This document shows positions 51,968 to 61,222 of a stretch of DNA of 64,000 bases, in pieces. The notes beneath the pieces are model-generated. The model searched no databases, was not told the origin of the DNA, and was given only the letters and a program-made list of their open reading frames with translations. Positions within the stretch are counted from its first letter, which is position 1, and each line of letters begins with the position of its first letter. Location of the stretch: NCBI RefSeq assembly GCF_005893125.1, contig NZ_VCJS01000010.1, forward strand, positions 1 to 64,000. Reading direction: 5' to 3'. Source of the DNA: Nonomuraea basaltis (GTDB lineage Bacteria > Actinomycetota > Actinomycetes > Streptosporangiales > Streptosporangiaceae). Position numbers and translations under genes: made by a program.

Positions 51968-52909
51968 CTACGGCTTCGCCTTGGTGGCGCCGGTCGTGAT
52001 GACCACCGCGCGGTCGGGGTCGAGCGTCTTGATCCCGTACAGGGTGTCGATGCTGATCACGTCTTGCTTCTTCGAGATGTCGTAGTCCATGACCACGCGC
52101 AACCCGAAGCCCTTGTAGCTCTCCACGTGCGCGTTTGCTGCGCCCTGCGGGAGGACCAGGGGTCTGGTGACCAGGGCGAACGCCGTCCGGTGGAATGCGA
52201 CGCCGATCTCGTGGTCCGGCAGCGTCGCGCCGGGCGGGTCGGCAGGCAGGAACTCCGGCTCGCGGATGTTCTGCGTCTGGTAGCTGTCGAAGCCGAACAC
52301 CCTGCGACCCAGGTTGGCCTCGCGGAGGCCCTCGGTGTCGCCGCGCGCGTCGGCCCTGTGGAACAGCTCGTCGGACAGCCACAGCGCTTCCTGCTCCGGG
52401 CCGACCACGATGTACCTGTCCGTGGCAGGCACGTTCTTCTGGTTGAGCACGCGCCGCGCAGCGATGGCCACGCGCGGGTTGGCGTACTTGAACGGGGCAG
52501 CGTCGGCGTTGAGGCCGACCTTCTGCACGACGTCGTTCCGCAGACTGAGGATGTCCCGGTCGATCTTCTGCGCGATCGCCTCGGTCGCCGGGGCCAAGAG
52601 CTGCTGATTGAAGTCGATGATGTCCAACGTGAGTTCCTCGCTGGTCACAGCGAAGGAGACGTCGGCGAACTTATCCAGCGTGATCGGAATCGAACCTTCG
52701 GTAGCGTTCTGGATCTCGATCCCGGTTGTCCGGTTGAAGTTCTTTGCCTCGAACTTCGCGGGCTTCCTGATCGTGATCGTGTCGCCGATCCGCGAGACAA
52801 ACTCCTCCTCATAGTCGCGGTAGACGAGCTGGGACATCACGGTGGTTTCGTACAAGTTGGCGAGCGCCTGCCGCGCGATCACGGACGGCGTCAGAAACGT
52901 GTTAGCCAT
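51968..52909 (-). CDS. Major capsid (coat) protein
   Basis: The protein has 313 residues, beginning MANTFLTPSVIARQALANLYE as in P22-like coat families. It continues with VSRIGDTITIRKPAKFEAKNF, DKFADVSFAVTSEELTLDI and RRVLNQKNVPATDRYIVVGPEQEALW. The gene follows the scaffold gene. The ATG has GGAGATAAGG and the CATGTCTGG/palindrome element in its leader. Confidence 0.88.
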   Translation of the reverse strand: MANTFLTPSVIARQALANLYETTVMSQLVYRDYEEEFVSRIGDTITIRKPAKFEAKNFNRTTGIEIQNATEGSIPITLDKFADVSFAVTSEELTLDIIDFNQQLLAPATEAIAQKIDRDILSLRNDVVQKVGLNADAAPFKYANPRVAIAARRVLNQKNVPATDRYIVVGPEQEALWLSDELFHRADARGDTEGLREANLGRRVFGFDSYQTQNIREPEFLPADPPGATLPDHEIGVAFHRTAFALVTRPLVLPQGAANAHVESYKGFGLRVVMDYDISKKQDVISIDTLYGIKTLDPDRAVVITTGATKAKP

Positions 52910-52934
52910 CGGGCCTTATCTCCAGACATGGGAA

Positions 52935-52957
52935 ACCGGCAGCGGTACCGCTGGCGG
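52935..52957. promoter_or_regulatory. Second large palindrome, before the coat gene
   Basis: CGGCAGCGGTACCGCTGGCG sits between the scaffold stop and the coat start, with one mismatch across the arms. It shares the CAGCGGTACCGCTG core and the downstream CATGTCTGG with the palindrome at 51256. Confidence 0.7.
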
Positions 52958-53830
52958 CTACTGCGACGACCTCTTCGCCCTCTGCTTGCGGAAGTCGTCG
53001 ATGGACGGCTCGGAGCTGGGCGTACGTCCGCCAGGCCCGCCGGCGAACTCACCCCCCGAGCGAGAGGGCGGCCCCGCCAGGGAGCCAGCCTTGAACTTCG
53101 GGTTTTCCGTGACCGCGAGTTCGATCACTTCGCCGAGCTTGGCGGCGAAGTCCTGCGCGTCGGTATCCAGGTCACGGACCTTCTTCAGGAACGAGCGGCT
53201 ATCGAGAAGAGCGTCGGGATCAGCGCCGAGCTTCAGGCCCTGCCGGTGCACGGCCAGCTCCATCAGTGCGCGACGGTGCCGGTCCTTCTCCTCGTCGCGT
53301 TCCTTCGCAGTCGTATCCCGCTCAGCGGTCAGCGTCTCGATCACCTGCTCCGGCGTGAGCTCCTTCTGCTCATCGCCGACCAGGCCGAGAGCCTTGCCGA
53401 TCTGCTGCACAAAATCGGCCTGCACCTGCTGAGCGATCTCGTCGCGGGACGGCCCCTGCGTCTGCTTGGCCTCCTCCAGCGCCTTCTGCACATCACGCAG
53501 CTCGGCGCGGTAGTCGCCCGCCTCCTTCCGCAGGTTCTGGAAGAGCTTCTGACCCCACTCCGGAAGCTGGTCCACGCGGAGCGCGTCCGGGTTAACCTGC
53601 TCCTCTTTCTGCCGGGCGGCAGCCAGAGGATCAGGGCCAGACGGAGCCTGCTGAGCGGGCGGCGTGACCCCGGCCTCGGGTCCACCGCTCTGCGGATCGC
53701 CCTGCGGCTGGCCTTCGCGTCCTTCGCCTTCAACAGGAGCACCGCCAGCGATCGCCCTGATGGGGCGGCCGTCCTTGCGGTAGCCGATGATCGCGCCAGG
53801 CGTCGTCGGCAGCGTGTGAACCTTGAACAT
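52958..53830 (-). CDS. Capsid scaffold protein
   Basis: The protein has 290 residues. A beta-like N-terminal 30 residues and a Gly/Pro/Gln-rich part lead into a long charged coiled coil (FQNLRKEAGDYRAELRDVQKALEEAK, then LTAERDTTAKERDEEKDRHRRALMELA), and the tail is Gly/Ser-rich and basic at the end. This is the classic scaffold pattern directly upstream of the coat gene. The ATG follows GGGAGGG; a terminator hairpin lies just upstream. Confidence 0.85.
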   Translation of the reverse strand: MFKVHTLPTTPGAIIGYRKDGRPIRAIAGGAPVEGEGREGQPQGDPQSGGPEAGVTPPAQQAPSGPDPLAAARQKEEQVNPDALRVDQLPEWGQKLFQNLRKEAGDYRAELRDVQKALEEAKQTQGPSRDEIAQQVQADFVQQIGKALGLVGDEQKELTPEQVIETLTAERDTTAKERDEEKDRHRRALMELAVHRQGLKLGADPDALLDSRSFLKKVRDLDTDAQDFAAKLGEVIELAVTENPKFKAGSLAGPPSRSGGEFAGGPGGRTPSSEPSIDDFRKQRAKRSSQ

Positions 53831-53854
53831 TGGCCCTCCCGGAGCCGGACATGG

Positions 53855-53878
53855 AAAAGGCCCGCGCCAGGCGGGCCT
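53855..53878 (-). terminator. Hairpin terminator between minor capsid and scaffold genes
   Basis: On the minus strand AGGCCCGC-CTGGC-GCGGGCCT is followed by TTTT. It splits the early head genes from scaffold and coat and may adjust their ratio. It is followed by CATGTCCGG and the scaffold ribosome site. Confidence 0.7.
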
Positions 53879-53900
53879 ACAGAACGGACAGAACCCCAGG

Positions 53901-54074
53901 TCAGCGCCCGGCTGACTGAGTCCTGCGGTAGATACGAACCCACAGCACAGCAAGCGCCCTGTTGCGGGCGTCCCCTGCGGGGTCGTACGGGCATTTGGTA
54001 ACCGGGCGGCGCTGAACCGCCGCCCACCGCGCCGTGGTGACGGCCGCCCTGTGATCAAGTTCGGATAGCGTCAC
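53901..54074 (-). CDS. Very small basic phage protein
   Basis: The protein has 57 residues, basic (ARWAAVQRRPVTKCPYDPAGDARNRALAVLWVRIYRRTQ). The GTG overlaps the stop of the minor capsid gene (GTGA), which is the main support for it being real. No family is recognised. The 26 bases after it carry the hairpin terminator. Confidence 0.45.
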   Translation of the reverse strand: MTLSELDHRAAVTTARWAAVQRRPVTKCPYDPAGDARNRALAVLWVRIYRRTQSAGR

Positions 54075-55945
54075 CTGCGGTCCTCCCTGGTCCGCCGTGC
54101 CGCTCTCATATCGGAGGCGCGGCCGAGCAACTGGGCGCGGAACTCCGTCAGCGTCATCCGCGGGTGCTTCTCCCACCACGCCTTCAGCTCGTCGGAAGCC
54201 CACTTGTACGCGACGTCCTGCCTGCCCGACAGCAGCGACCGGCCGTCAACACCACGGCGCCGGCCCTCGGCGTTCACCATCACCCCGCGGGTGAAGTTCT
54301 CGGCCGCGATGTACTGGACCTCGATCCACTCATCGAACAGGCGACGAACCACCTGGTCGACCGTCTCGCCAAGCATGCGCTGCGACTCGACATGAGCGCG
54401 GGACTCCTCCCGCCGCAGCAGGTCCGGGTCCAGCCCGTACACCAGCGCGTACGCCTGAAACTCGTCCATGCCGTCGTCGATCATGTCGGCGACCGCGCGA
54501 TCCTCGGGCGTCTCCTCCAGGTCGTAGCGCCAGTCCGGGTTCTGCTCGCGACGGTCCAGCTCGGCCAGCAGCCGCTCCAGCGCCACGTCATCCCCGGCCT
54601 GCGAGAAGCGCTCCACGAGCTCGAGAACCTGCTCGTCGGTGACCTGGGTGAAGTCCTCGGGCAGCTCGCGGACGGCCGCGCGCACCTGCTCGCTGCGCTG
54701 CTGCTCCCGGTCGACGTCGCGCTGCTCCAGCACTTGCGAGATCCGTGCGACTGCCCCAGGGTCGTCGCCGCGCTGTCCGAGCAGCGCGGCCAACTCCTCA
54801 TCCGACCGCTTCTTCAGGTTCTTCGGCAGCACCTTGGCTCGCTGCCGATCGCTGCGGATCGGCAGGCCGGATTCCTTGGCGTGCTCACGGATCTGCTCCG
54901 TCAGGGCCTTGGCCCGACGATCAGCTCTGTCCCGATCCTTCTTCTCCAGCGCCACCGACGCCTGCCGCCGAGCAGCACGTAAGTCGCGCTCCATGCGGCG
55001 CATCTTCTGTGAGTCGCCGTAGTCGGCCGGATGCTTGCGCACAAGGGGGCGCTTGGTCGCGCCCGGCAGGTACGCGCCCAGGTTGTGCCCACACCCCGGA
55101 TGCAGCAGGCCAGCGGTCCGGGCCTGCTCGACGGTGCCCTCCACGAGCACGTCAACCATCGTGTCCGACACATACGAGAGTTCCTGCCGCCACCCGATCG
55201 GCCCCGCCTGGGAAAGGATCTTCCCTTCCCAGAAGTCGCACTTCTCGCAGGTGAAGGGCAACCTGCTGACGATGACCAGATCGACGCCGTTCTCCTTCAG
55301 CGTGGCCAGGTGGCCATCGACTGAGGCTCGTGCCATCGCCGCCCGCACGGCCATCTCCGCGTACGCGCCCATCGACCACGACCGGCCCTGCGAGTCAGTG
55401 AACCCGGTGATGCCGCGGCGAGCGAACATGTCCAGCGCGCGCGACGTCGCCTGCTCCCTCGTCTCCGCACCCGTCAACGCCCGCCCGGCCACCTGCGCCA
55501 CCACCTGAGAGAACACGTCCTCCGTGGTGCGCAGCGCCCCAACGTGGACGCTCTGCACACGCTTCACCGTCTGCCGTGCCAGCTCGATCACGCCCTGGCC
55601 CTGACCGATGCGCTTGGCATTGCCGAGGTGCGTCAGGTCCGTCATCGCCCGCTGCACGCCGCGCCGCCACGCCGAGGTGACACCCGTCGTGACGAGCTTG
55701 TCCGACAGCCGCTCCAAGCGGCGCACCACCCGGTCGGCCTGGCGGCGCAGCTCTCGCAGCTCAGCGAACCGAGGCCCTTCCCACTCGGGTTCGCCTAGCC
55801 GAGCAACCAGCGCCTCAGACACGACGCGCAGCAGTTCCCGCTCAGCGTCGTAGTAGATGGCCGCCACGGCGCGGGCGTGGTCGAGAGCGGCCTCGATCTG
55901 CTCCAGGTCCTGAAGGGCCAGGGCCTCGGCCGCCACGGTGCTCAC
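54071..55945 (-). CDS. Minor capsid protein (Phage_min_cap2-like)
   Basis: The protein has 624 residues. The N-terminal 330 match phage minor capsid protein 2: SWSMGAYAEMAVRAAMARA, SRLPFTCEKCDFWEGKILS and the AGLLHPGCGHNLGAYLPG motif with conserved Cys/His. The remaining 300 residues are highly charged helices. The partner portal gene lies two bases upstream. It is likely bound at the portal inside the head and ejected with the DNA or used in assembly. Confidence 0.82.
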   Translation of the reverse strand: MSTVAAEALALQDLEQIEAALDHARAVAAIYYDAERELLRVVSEALVARLGEPEWEGPRFAELRELRRQADRVVRRLERLSDKLVTTGVTSAWRRGVQRAMTDLTHLGNAKRIGQGQGVIELARQTVKRVQSVHVGALRTTEDVFSQVVAQVAGRALTGAETREQATSRALDMFARRGITGFTDSQGRSWSMGAYAEMAVRAAMARASVDGHLATLKENGVDLVIVSRLPFTCEKCDFWEGKILSQAGPIGWRQELSYVSDTMVDVLVEGTVEQARTAGLLHPGCGHNLGAYLPGATKRPLVRKHPADYGDSQKMRRMERDLRAARRQASVALEKKDRDRADRRAKALTEQIREHAKESGLPIRSDRQRAKVLPKNLKKRSDEELAALLGQRGDDPGAVARISQVLEQRDVDREQQRSEQVRAAVRELPEDFTQVTDEQVLELVERFSQAGDDVALERLLAELDRREQNPDWRYDLEETPEDRAVADMIDDGMDEFQAYALVYGLDPDLLRREESRAHVESQRMLGETVDQVVRRLFDEWIEVQYIAAENFTRGVMVNAEGRRRGVDGRSLLSGRQDVAYKWASDELKAWWEKHPRMTLTEFRAQLLGRASDMRAARRTREDRR

Positions 55946-55946
55946 G

Positions 55947-57521
55947 TCAGTCCTCGCCGTCCCGGTCGGGCACCAGGACGTCGTCGAGCCGGTCCGGGTC
56001 GGCGACGTTCAGCCCGAGCTCGTCGCGCAACTTGTTCATCTCGGCCCTGACCTGGTGGTCGTCCCACTCGGGGTGGACCATCCGGATCTTGGACTCCAGG
56101 CTGAGGGCCTGGGCGCGGTTGAATAGCTCGATCGTCCGGGCCACGCCCTCCGGGTCCGGCATGACGCCGTCCGGCCAGTGAACCTCACCGCGCTCCGCCG
56201 ACACTTTGGTCCCGAACACGCCATGGTCCACGCTCAGGATCGCTTCCGACAGCCACTGAAGGCCCGGATTCCAGTAGCCCGTCTTCCGGCCTCTCGTGCT
56301 GAACGACTTACGCTCGCGGGCGTGAATCTCCGTCGCCGTCATCTGGCGACCGGACCCGTCCGCCTCTCCGAAGCTCTGCGCCGAGTAGCCGGCACCCCTC
56401 AAGATCTGGGCCACCAGCGCCTTGCCGGACTCGACATGCTCGGTCACCCGGATGGCGAACTGGCTGACCGTAAGCATCGCGTTCGGCGCGGTGCCAGGCG
56501 GCGGCAGCATGCCCAGGCCGCTGTAGATCTCCCTGTCCGGATCCCAGCTCGCTCCCTTGCCGCGGCCGTGGTTCTCCAAGAACAGGTCCGGCACGACGAT
56601 CCGGCCCTTGCCGAGCCGGATGTCGCGCATCAGCGACGTCCACACCTCATCCAGCGCATCCATCAGGTGTTCAACGCCCTGATAGTCGCTGCGGCCCAGC
56701 GCCGTGCCCCTGATCAAGCGGTGCGGCCTCATGTTCGGCACGTAGCTGACCAGCAGGCCACGCGGATAGTAGGTGTCGAACCCGCCCGTCTCGTCCACCT
56801 TGTCGGCGTACACCTCGGTTTCCGGGTTCTCGGTCAGCGGGATCGGCTTGCCGAGCCGGTCGCTGGTGCCCTCGAAAAGTCCGTGGTAGACGCGGCCGCG
56901 TTCGTGCCGCTCAAGGTGCCGAATCACGCACTTGTCATCTTCGGCCAGCACCCGCCAGAACGTCACTGCGTACAGCGCGCCGTAGCGGAACTCGGGGATG
57001 GCGGCATCCGGAGGCAGGACGCTGAGTACGGGATGGTCGTACATCTCCTTGTCCCAGCCGACGCGCAAATAGCTGCCGCCGTATGCGCTGCCGATCTCGG
57101 CTGCCTCCAGCAGGGCGCCGTAAATGCCCGCCTCGTGCATGATCGTGTCGAGGCGCTTCTGACCTTTCGGGCCCTTCACCCGCAGCGTCGGCGGCTCGCT
57201 GAACAGCAGGTCAGCCGACGTGGAGGAGATGTCGCCCGCGATCGGCACGTGAAGCTTCGTGTTCCGTACCTGACCCGCCGGCGTCGAGCTTCCCCAAAAC
57301 CATCGGCTGACCCGGTTCATGAACCCGGTCACGCCCGGCTGAGGACGATCCCAGCCCTTCGGGTCCAGGCCAACCCCGTGTACCTGGTTCGCGCCGTACA
57401 CCTGCGCCAGATGATCGGGATCTCCGGCGTACCACGCGCCCCACTGCGCATACAGCCGCAGCTCACGTCGGATATGCGGCGGCGGCCACTCCTGGTCCTG
57501 CACCGGCAGTGGCATCTCCAC
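55947..57521 (-). CDS. Portal protein
   Basis: The protein has 524 residues. It has YAQWGAWYAGDPDHLAQVYG, RWFWGSSTPAGQVRNTKLHVPIAGDISSTSADLLF, YGGSYLRVGWDKEMYDHPVL and a long C-terminal helical part with GADGSGRQMTATEIHARE-like sequence, all usual for SPP1 gp6-like portals paired with min_cap2 proteins. It forms the ring through which DNA is packaged. Confidence 0.88.
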   Translation of the reverse strand: MEMPLPVQDQEWPPPHIRRELRLYAQWGAWYAGDPDHLAQVYGANQVHGVGLDPKGWDRPQPGVTGFMNRVSRWFWGSSTPAGQVRNTKLHVPIAGDISSTSADLLFSEPPTLRVKGPKGQKRLDTIMHEAGIYGALLEAAEIGSAYGGSYLRVGWDKEMYDHPVLSVLPPDAAIPEFRYGALYAVTFWRVLAEDDKCVIRHLERHERGRVYHGLFEGTSDRLGKPIPLTENPETEVYADKVDETGGFDTYYPRGLLVSYVPNMRPHRLIRGTALGRSDYQGVEHLMDALDEVWTSLMRDIRLGKGRIVVPDLFLENHGRGKGASWDPDREIYSGLGMLPPPGTAPNAMLTVSQFAIRVTEHVESGKALVAQILRGAGYSAQSFGEADGSGRQMTATEIHARERKSFSTRGRKTGYWNPGLQWLSEAILSVDHGVFGTKVSAERGEVHWPDGVMPDPEGVARTIELFNRAQALSLESKIRMVHPEWDDHQVRAEMNKLRDELGLNVADPDRLDDVLVPDRDGED

Positions 57522-57552
57522 GCCCCTCTACTGTTGTCGATCGCCGGAACGG

Positions 57553-57816
57553 TCAGGCAGGCCAGTGCCAGGTGCCGGGCGCGGTGCCGGGCGCGGTGCC
57601 GGGCGGCACGTTGCACTCGTGGAATCCGCCCAGCGCGCCCGGGGTGAACACCCACAGATGCACGTGGAATGCGCTGTCGAGCGGCGGGACCGCGCCCACT
57701 CGCACCCCCTCCGGGTCGAGCGTGTCCACGTCAGCGGTCACGATCGCCGCCCGGACCGCGTGCAGCCCTTGTGTGCCCCGGTAGCGAACGATCTGGCATG
57801 TGGTCGGACGATCCAT
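57553..57816 (-). CDS. Small hypothetical phage protein with PGTA repeats
   Basis: The protein has 87 residues with a structured core (CQIVRYRGTQGLHAVRAAIVTADVDTLDP) and an end made of PGTAPGTAPGT. The repeat comes from a 12-base tandem repeat (GGTGCCGGGCGC) at about 57567-57606. The ATG has GGAG upstream. It lies between the lamin-G-type protein and the portal. The family is not recognised. Confidence 0.55.
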   Translation of the reverse strand: MDRPTTCQIVRYRGTQGLHAVRAAIVTADVDTLDPEGVRVGAVPPLDSAFHVHLWVFTPGALGGFHECNVPPGTAPGTAPGTWHWPA

Positions 57817-57825
57817 GAAGACTCC

Positions 57826-58122
57826 TTAGATGACGTCGATCAGCCCAGCGGGCAGCACCGGCTGCTCAACCGGCGCGGTCACGCGCACCCAGGCCTGGTA
57901 GCTGCCGTCGCCCAGAGCGACCGTGCCGCCGGGGCCGAGGAGGATGCGCGCGACCGCGCCTCGCTTGGTGACCGAATCGGATTTCCACTCGCCCGGGTGC
58001 CAGTCAGCCGGGCCGGGCTCAACGCCGGGGGGTGTGAAGGCGATCTCGACGATTTCGCTGCCGGTCGCGCCCCGCACGAAGTACGGAATCCATTCGCGGG
58101 ACAGGCTAGAGATCTGTTCCAC
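57826..58122 (-). CDS. Hypothetical phage protein
   Basis: The protein has 98 residues from a GTG with GGAG upstream: ISSLSREWIPYFVRGATGSEIVEIAF, then VARILLGPGGTVALGDGSYQAWVRVT. The beta-rich sequence resembles small virion proteins associated with appendages. It overlaps the end of the large LamG-like gene by 17 bases. Confidence 0.55.
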   Translation of the reverse strand: MEQISSLSREWIPYFVRGATGSEIVEIAFTPPGVEPGPADWHPGEWKSDSVTKRGAVARILLGPGGTVALGDGSYQAWVRVTAPVEQPVLPAGLIDVI

Positions 58123-60565
58123 GGCGCTCTCCTCGCGTTCGTGAGGCGGACCAAGTACGGCGCGGGGGTTCAACGCCCCAGCGGCGCTGAACGGGCTCGG
58201 CGCCCCACGACCTGCGCGGACCCTCCACGCCGGTGAATGGCCCGCCGCCGTACAGCAGCGGAGTGACCGGCAACGCGGTGTCAGCCTCAACGACCATCAC
58301 GAGGAAGCCGCTACTGATCTCCTCGACCGCGCTCGTTTCGACTGCCAAGCCCAGGCGACGCCGCTTGACCCTCGTCAGCACGCCGCCCGAACTCATCTCG
58401 GCGGCGACGCCAAGCAGCCGTCGATGAACGGGCCTGGGCGGCTGCGCCACATCGGTGGTCGTCGCCATGCCGACGTGGCGGACTTTGATCGGGGCCATCG
58501 GCATGGCCGTGCTGGTCTCGCTCGTTGTCCTGACGATCGGCCCCTGCTCGGCGCTGACCGGCTGCGCCGTATCGTGCTCGACGGTGGCGCCGAGCCTACG
58601 AGCGTGTGCTGGCGCGGCGGCGGCTGAGCCTGCGGTCTCCTCGACCTGCCCCAACACGCGAAGCTTCTGCGGTCGCACCGCGGCCGCGCCGCCGTCTTCT
58701 ACCGCTGCGCCAAGCTGACGCACCCGTACGGGTCGCGCGGTGAGCACGGTCTCGACGGCCGTCGCCGGCCCTACGTGGTGGACCTTACGCGCGGTGATCG
58801 GCAACGCGACCCCGCTGTGACCGGCGATTGAGAGCTGGGCGATGTTGACGGCCGGTCCTAGCTTGGCCGCGCCGATCGCGACGTCGTCGAGAATGAACCA
58901 GTTCGTCTGCGCAGTCCATAGCCAGAAATCGGCCTGCTGCGGCTTTCCGCCTGGCCAAGCTGTGGACGAAGAGATCACGTAGTCGTTGTGGGTCAGAGAG
59001 TCCGGGCTCAGGTACGTCCACACCTCGACGGTGCCGCTGCCGGAGGCGTTGATCGTGTAGCGGAACTCGATCCGCGTCCACGTGTTCTTCGGGATGCTGA
59101 CGCCGGTGAGCACAGTCTGGGTGCCCGTCACCAGATCGCCGACGCGCACGGCAATGCGCATGGTGGCGGGGTCCAGCCACGCCTTCGACACCGCCCCGGA
59201 CGGGCCAACCAGCCCAAACAGGGCCTTGGCGGCTGGGAACGTGCCGGTGGGGTTGATGTAGAGACGAGCACAGACCACGTCCCCGGCCGGGGGCGTATAC
59301 CTCCAGCTCAGCCGACCCTCGGCGTTCGAGCTTTGTTGGTAGGCGGCGAAGCCGCGGTTGCCCCGCCCTGGATCGGTAAATACAGGGCGTCCGGCGACCT
59401 CGGTGAACGCCGTCCAGCTCCCCCCGCCTGACGTGGAAGGAAGAATGTCACCAGACGAGAAACCACCATCGAAATGGCTCTTCGCAGGAAGCGCGACAGG
59501 AGTGATCGGCGAGGCGGACGAGTAGAACTCGACGTTGTCGATGAACGCCGCGTCCACGTTCTGCGGGTCGGCCGAAGAACCATCCTTGGTGTAGCGGAAC
59601 GTCACGGTGGTGCCGGGCGTCACCGTGTATTCGGGAGACTGTGTCCACGAGCCGCCCGGGCCGGAGGCGGTGAACTGCTCCACTCCAGCAATCAGGAACC
59701 GGAAGAAGTCGAAGCCCGATTCCGAGCTGACCCGATACCAGAAGCGCAGTCGGTCGCACCCATCCGGGACGATGACGTTCGCGCTGGTGGTGCCGTTGTC
59801 GCCGATGACCGCGCTGCGCAGAGACCAGGATCCGGCTTGAGCTGGGGTTGTCGAGGAGGTGCTGACACGGGTCCAATTGCCCGACCAGGTGAACGCGTAG
59901 GTGGGGTCCTCGATGTCCTCGAAAGCCAGCGGCACCGACGCGCCGCCCCAGGTGATCGCAGGACCGCTCGCTGCCGTCGCACCGGTGTCTACCGACAGCT
60001 CACGCCCGTTGCCGCTGTAGTCAGTTGACTCCGCGCGGTAGAAGGCGTAGGCGGCCCCGAGCCCTACCTTGCGTTGTGGCAGGTAGTCGCCAGCCTCAGC
60101 CTGTACTTCGGTTTGGGTGAGGGCATCGGTCCACAGCTTGAATGCGGCGATGCAGCCGTTCAGCCACAACCCGTCAATCGACACACCGAGCCGAAGCAGC
60201 GTAGCCATCACTGCGGCCGCGTTCGTCCATGTGTCCACGTTGAACGAGGCCGTCCCAGCCGCGCGGCTCACCATGAACCCGCCGGTCGAGCTGACGCTGA
60301 CCCCGACGAAGTACCAGACGCCGGGGGTAAAGGCTCTGCTGGCGACCTGTGTGCCGTTGATCAGCACGCGCATGGTGGTGCCGTCGGCGCCGGTGCGCAA
60401 GGTGAGCCAGGAACTAGTGCTGTTGGGATCGATCGTCCAGACCGGGGATTCCGCGTTCCGATCGACGCTGATCTTCACCCAACACGACACCGTCAACGCC
60501 GACCGCTGCCCCAAGCTGAGAGTCGCGATCTGGCCGTGGCTGGCGGCAGCGTAGCGGATCGCCAC
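58106..60565 (-). CDS. Large LamG-type virion protein with C-terminal short repeats
   Basis: The protein has 819 residues. The first 170 form a concanavalin/LamG-like domain (SALTVSCWVKISVD, TMRVLINGTQVASRAFTPGVWYFVGV, LWLNGCIAAFKLWTDALTQTEV). Two further beta-sandwich regions follow, including NTWTRIEFRYTINASGSGTVEVW. From about residue 600 come eight to nine degenerate units of about 20 residues built on VRxLGxAxExxxA. The GTG lies two bases before the upstream stop. It is probably a head appendage or fibre; its place between terminase and portal is unusual. Confidence 0.72.
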   Translation of the reverse strand: MAIRYAAASHGQIATLSLGQRSALTVSCWVKISVDRNAESPVWTIDPNSTSSWLTLRTGADGTTMRVLINGTQVASRAFTPGVWYFVGVSVSSTGGFMVSRAAGTASFNVDTWTNAAAVMATLLRLGVSIDGLWLNGCIAAFKLWTDALTQTEVQAEAGDYLPQRKVGLGAAYAFYRAESTDYSGNGRELSVDTGATAASGPAITWGGASVPLAFEDIEDPTYAFTWSGNWTRVSTSSTTPAQAGSWSLRSAVIGDNGTTSANVIVPDGCDRLRFWYRVSSESGFDFFRFLIAGVEQFTASGPGGSWTQSPEYTVTPGTTVTFRYTKDGSSADPQNVDAAFIDNVEFYSSASPITPVALPAKSHFDGGFSSGDILPSTSGGGSWTAFTEVAGRPVFTDPGRGNRGFAAYQQSSNAEGRLSWRYTPPAGDVVCARLYINPTGTFPAAKALFGLVGPSGAVSKAWLDPATMRIAVRVGDLVTGTQTVLTGVSIPKNTWTRIEFRYTINASGSGTVEVWTYLSPDSLTHNDYVISSSTAWPGGKPQQADFWLWTAQTNWFILDDVAIGAAKLGPAVNIAQLSIAGHSGVALPITARKVHHVGPATAVETVLTARPVRVRQLGAAVEDGGAAAVRPQKLRVLGQVEETAGSAAAAPAHARRLGATVEHDTAQPVSAEQGPIVRTTSETSTAMPMAPIKVRHVGMATTTDVAQPPRPVHRRLLGVAAEMSSGGVLTRVKRRRLGLAVETSAVEEISSGFLVMVVEADTALPVTPLLYGGGPFTGVEGPRRSWGAEPVQRRWGVEPPRRTWSASRTRGERRGTDL

Positions 60566-60566
60566 G

Positions 60567-61043
60567 CTACTGCGCCCGGAAGAAGCCCGCCGAGGCGATC
60601 TGCGCGACCACGTCGGTCCCGTCCGGCGTGATCGCGAAGTCGTGGCAGGTGAGCGGCACGATCTGAGAGTCAGGAGCGGCTGCGGACGGCCGGTAGCAGA
60701 CCAGCAGCTTCGCCCACGGCCCCGTCTCGACGAGCACCTGATTCCACGTCTGATCGGGGATGTCCACATCCACGCGGTCGTTGGTGTCGTCGGGCACCGC
60801 GGCAACTAGGTCGGCGGCCACCAGCACCTTGCGGTTGTATCCGTTCCCGGTGGGCACTTCGTTGGTGGTGCCCGCGACGACGTCGGCCAGGCTGTCCTTG
60901 TCCTTCAGAACGGCGTCGCCTTCGATGCCTGAGGCGGCCAGGGCCACGACGAGCAGCGCGCATCCGGACGGATCGTTGGCGCGCACTCGGTTGTGCAGTT
61001 CGACGACCCGGCCCAGGGCGATGTTGAACGTGAAGTCGGCCAC
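60567..61043 (-). CDS. Hypothetical structural protein
   Basis: The protein has 158 residues: FNIALGRVVELHNRVRANDPSGCALLVVALAASG, then KVLVAADLVAAVPDDTNDRVDVDIPDQTW and LLVCYRPSAAAPDSQIVPLTCHDFAITPDGTDVVAQI. Such proteins are common next to LamG-type genes in actinophages and may form an attachment base for appendages. The GTG follows GGGAGG. The assignment is uncertain. Confidence 0.6.
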   Translation of the reverse strand: MADFTFNIALGRVVELHNRVRANDPSGCALLVVALAASGIEGDAVLKDKDSLADVVAGTTNEVPTGNGYNRKVLVAADLVAAVPDDTNDRVDVDIPDQTWNQVLVETGPWAKLLVCYRPSAAAPDSQIVPLTCHDFAITPDGTDVVAQIASAGFFRAQ

Positions 61044-61077
61044 GAGGCCCTCCCTCGGGTAGATGATCAGGTCCAGC

Positions 61078-61130
61078 AGTGCGGCCCCGGCCCTCGCTGC
61101 CCCTCAACAGCGGGGGCCAGGGACCGCACT
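61078..61130 (-). other. Large stem-loop in the gap after terminase
   Basis: AGTGCGG.CCC..GGCCC.CGCTG pairs with its complement over about 22 bp with a few mismatches and an 8-base loop. It lies in the 179-base gap between the terminase stop and the next gene and has no T-run, so a processing site or stabilising structure is as likely as a terminator. No small gene is supported in this gap. Confidence 0.55.
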
Positions 61131-61222
61131 CGGGCTCGACGCGCGTACGGGGAAGCCGCGCGGAGCAACACACCCCAGGCGGCCAGGCCGCCACAACCGG
61201 CCGCATGTACGGGGTGCGCGTC

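Noticed and set aside
52064..54001. 645-codon plus-strand ORF opposite coat and scaffold genes
   Set aside because: Antisense shadow over two well-supported structural genes; it also crosses a terminator and two palindromes.
57567..57606. Short tandem repeat near the portal gene as a regulatory iteron
   Set aside because: The 12-base unit keeps one frame and encodes PGTA repeats at the end of a small gene, so a simple coding repeat explains it.
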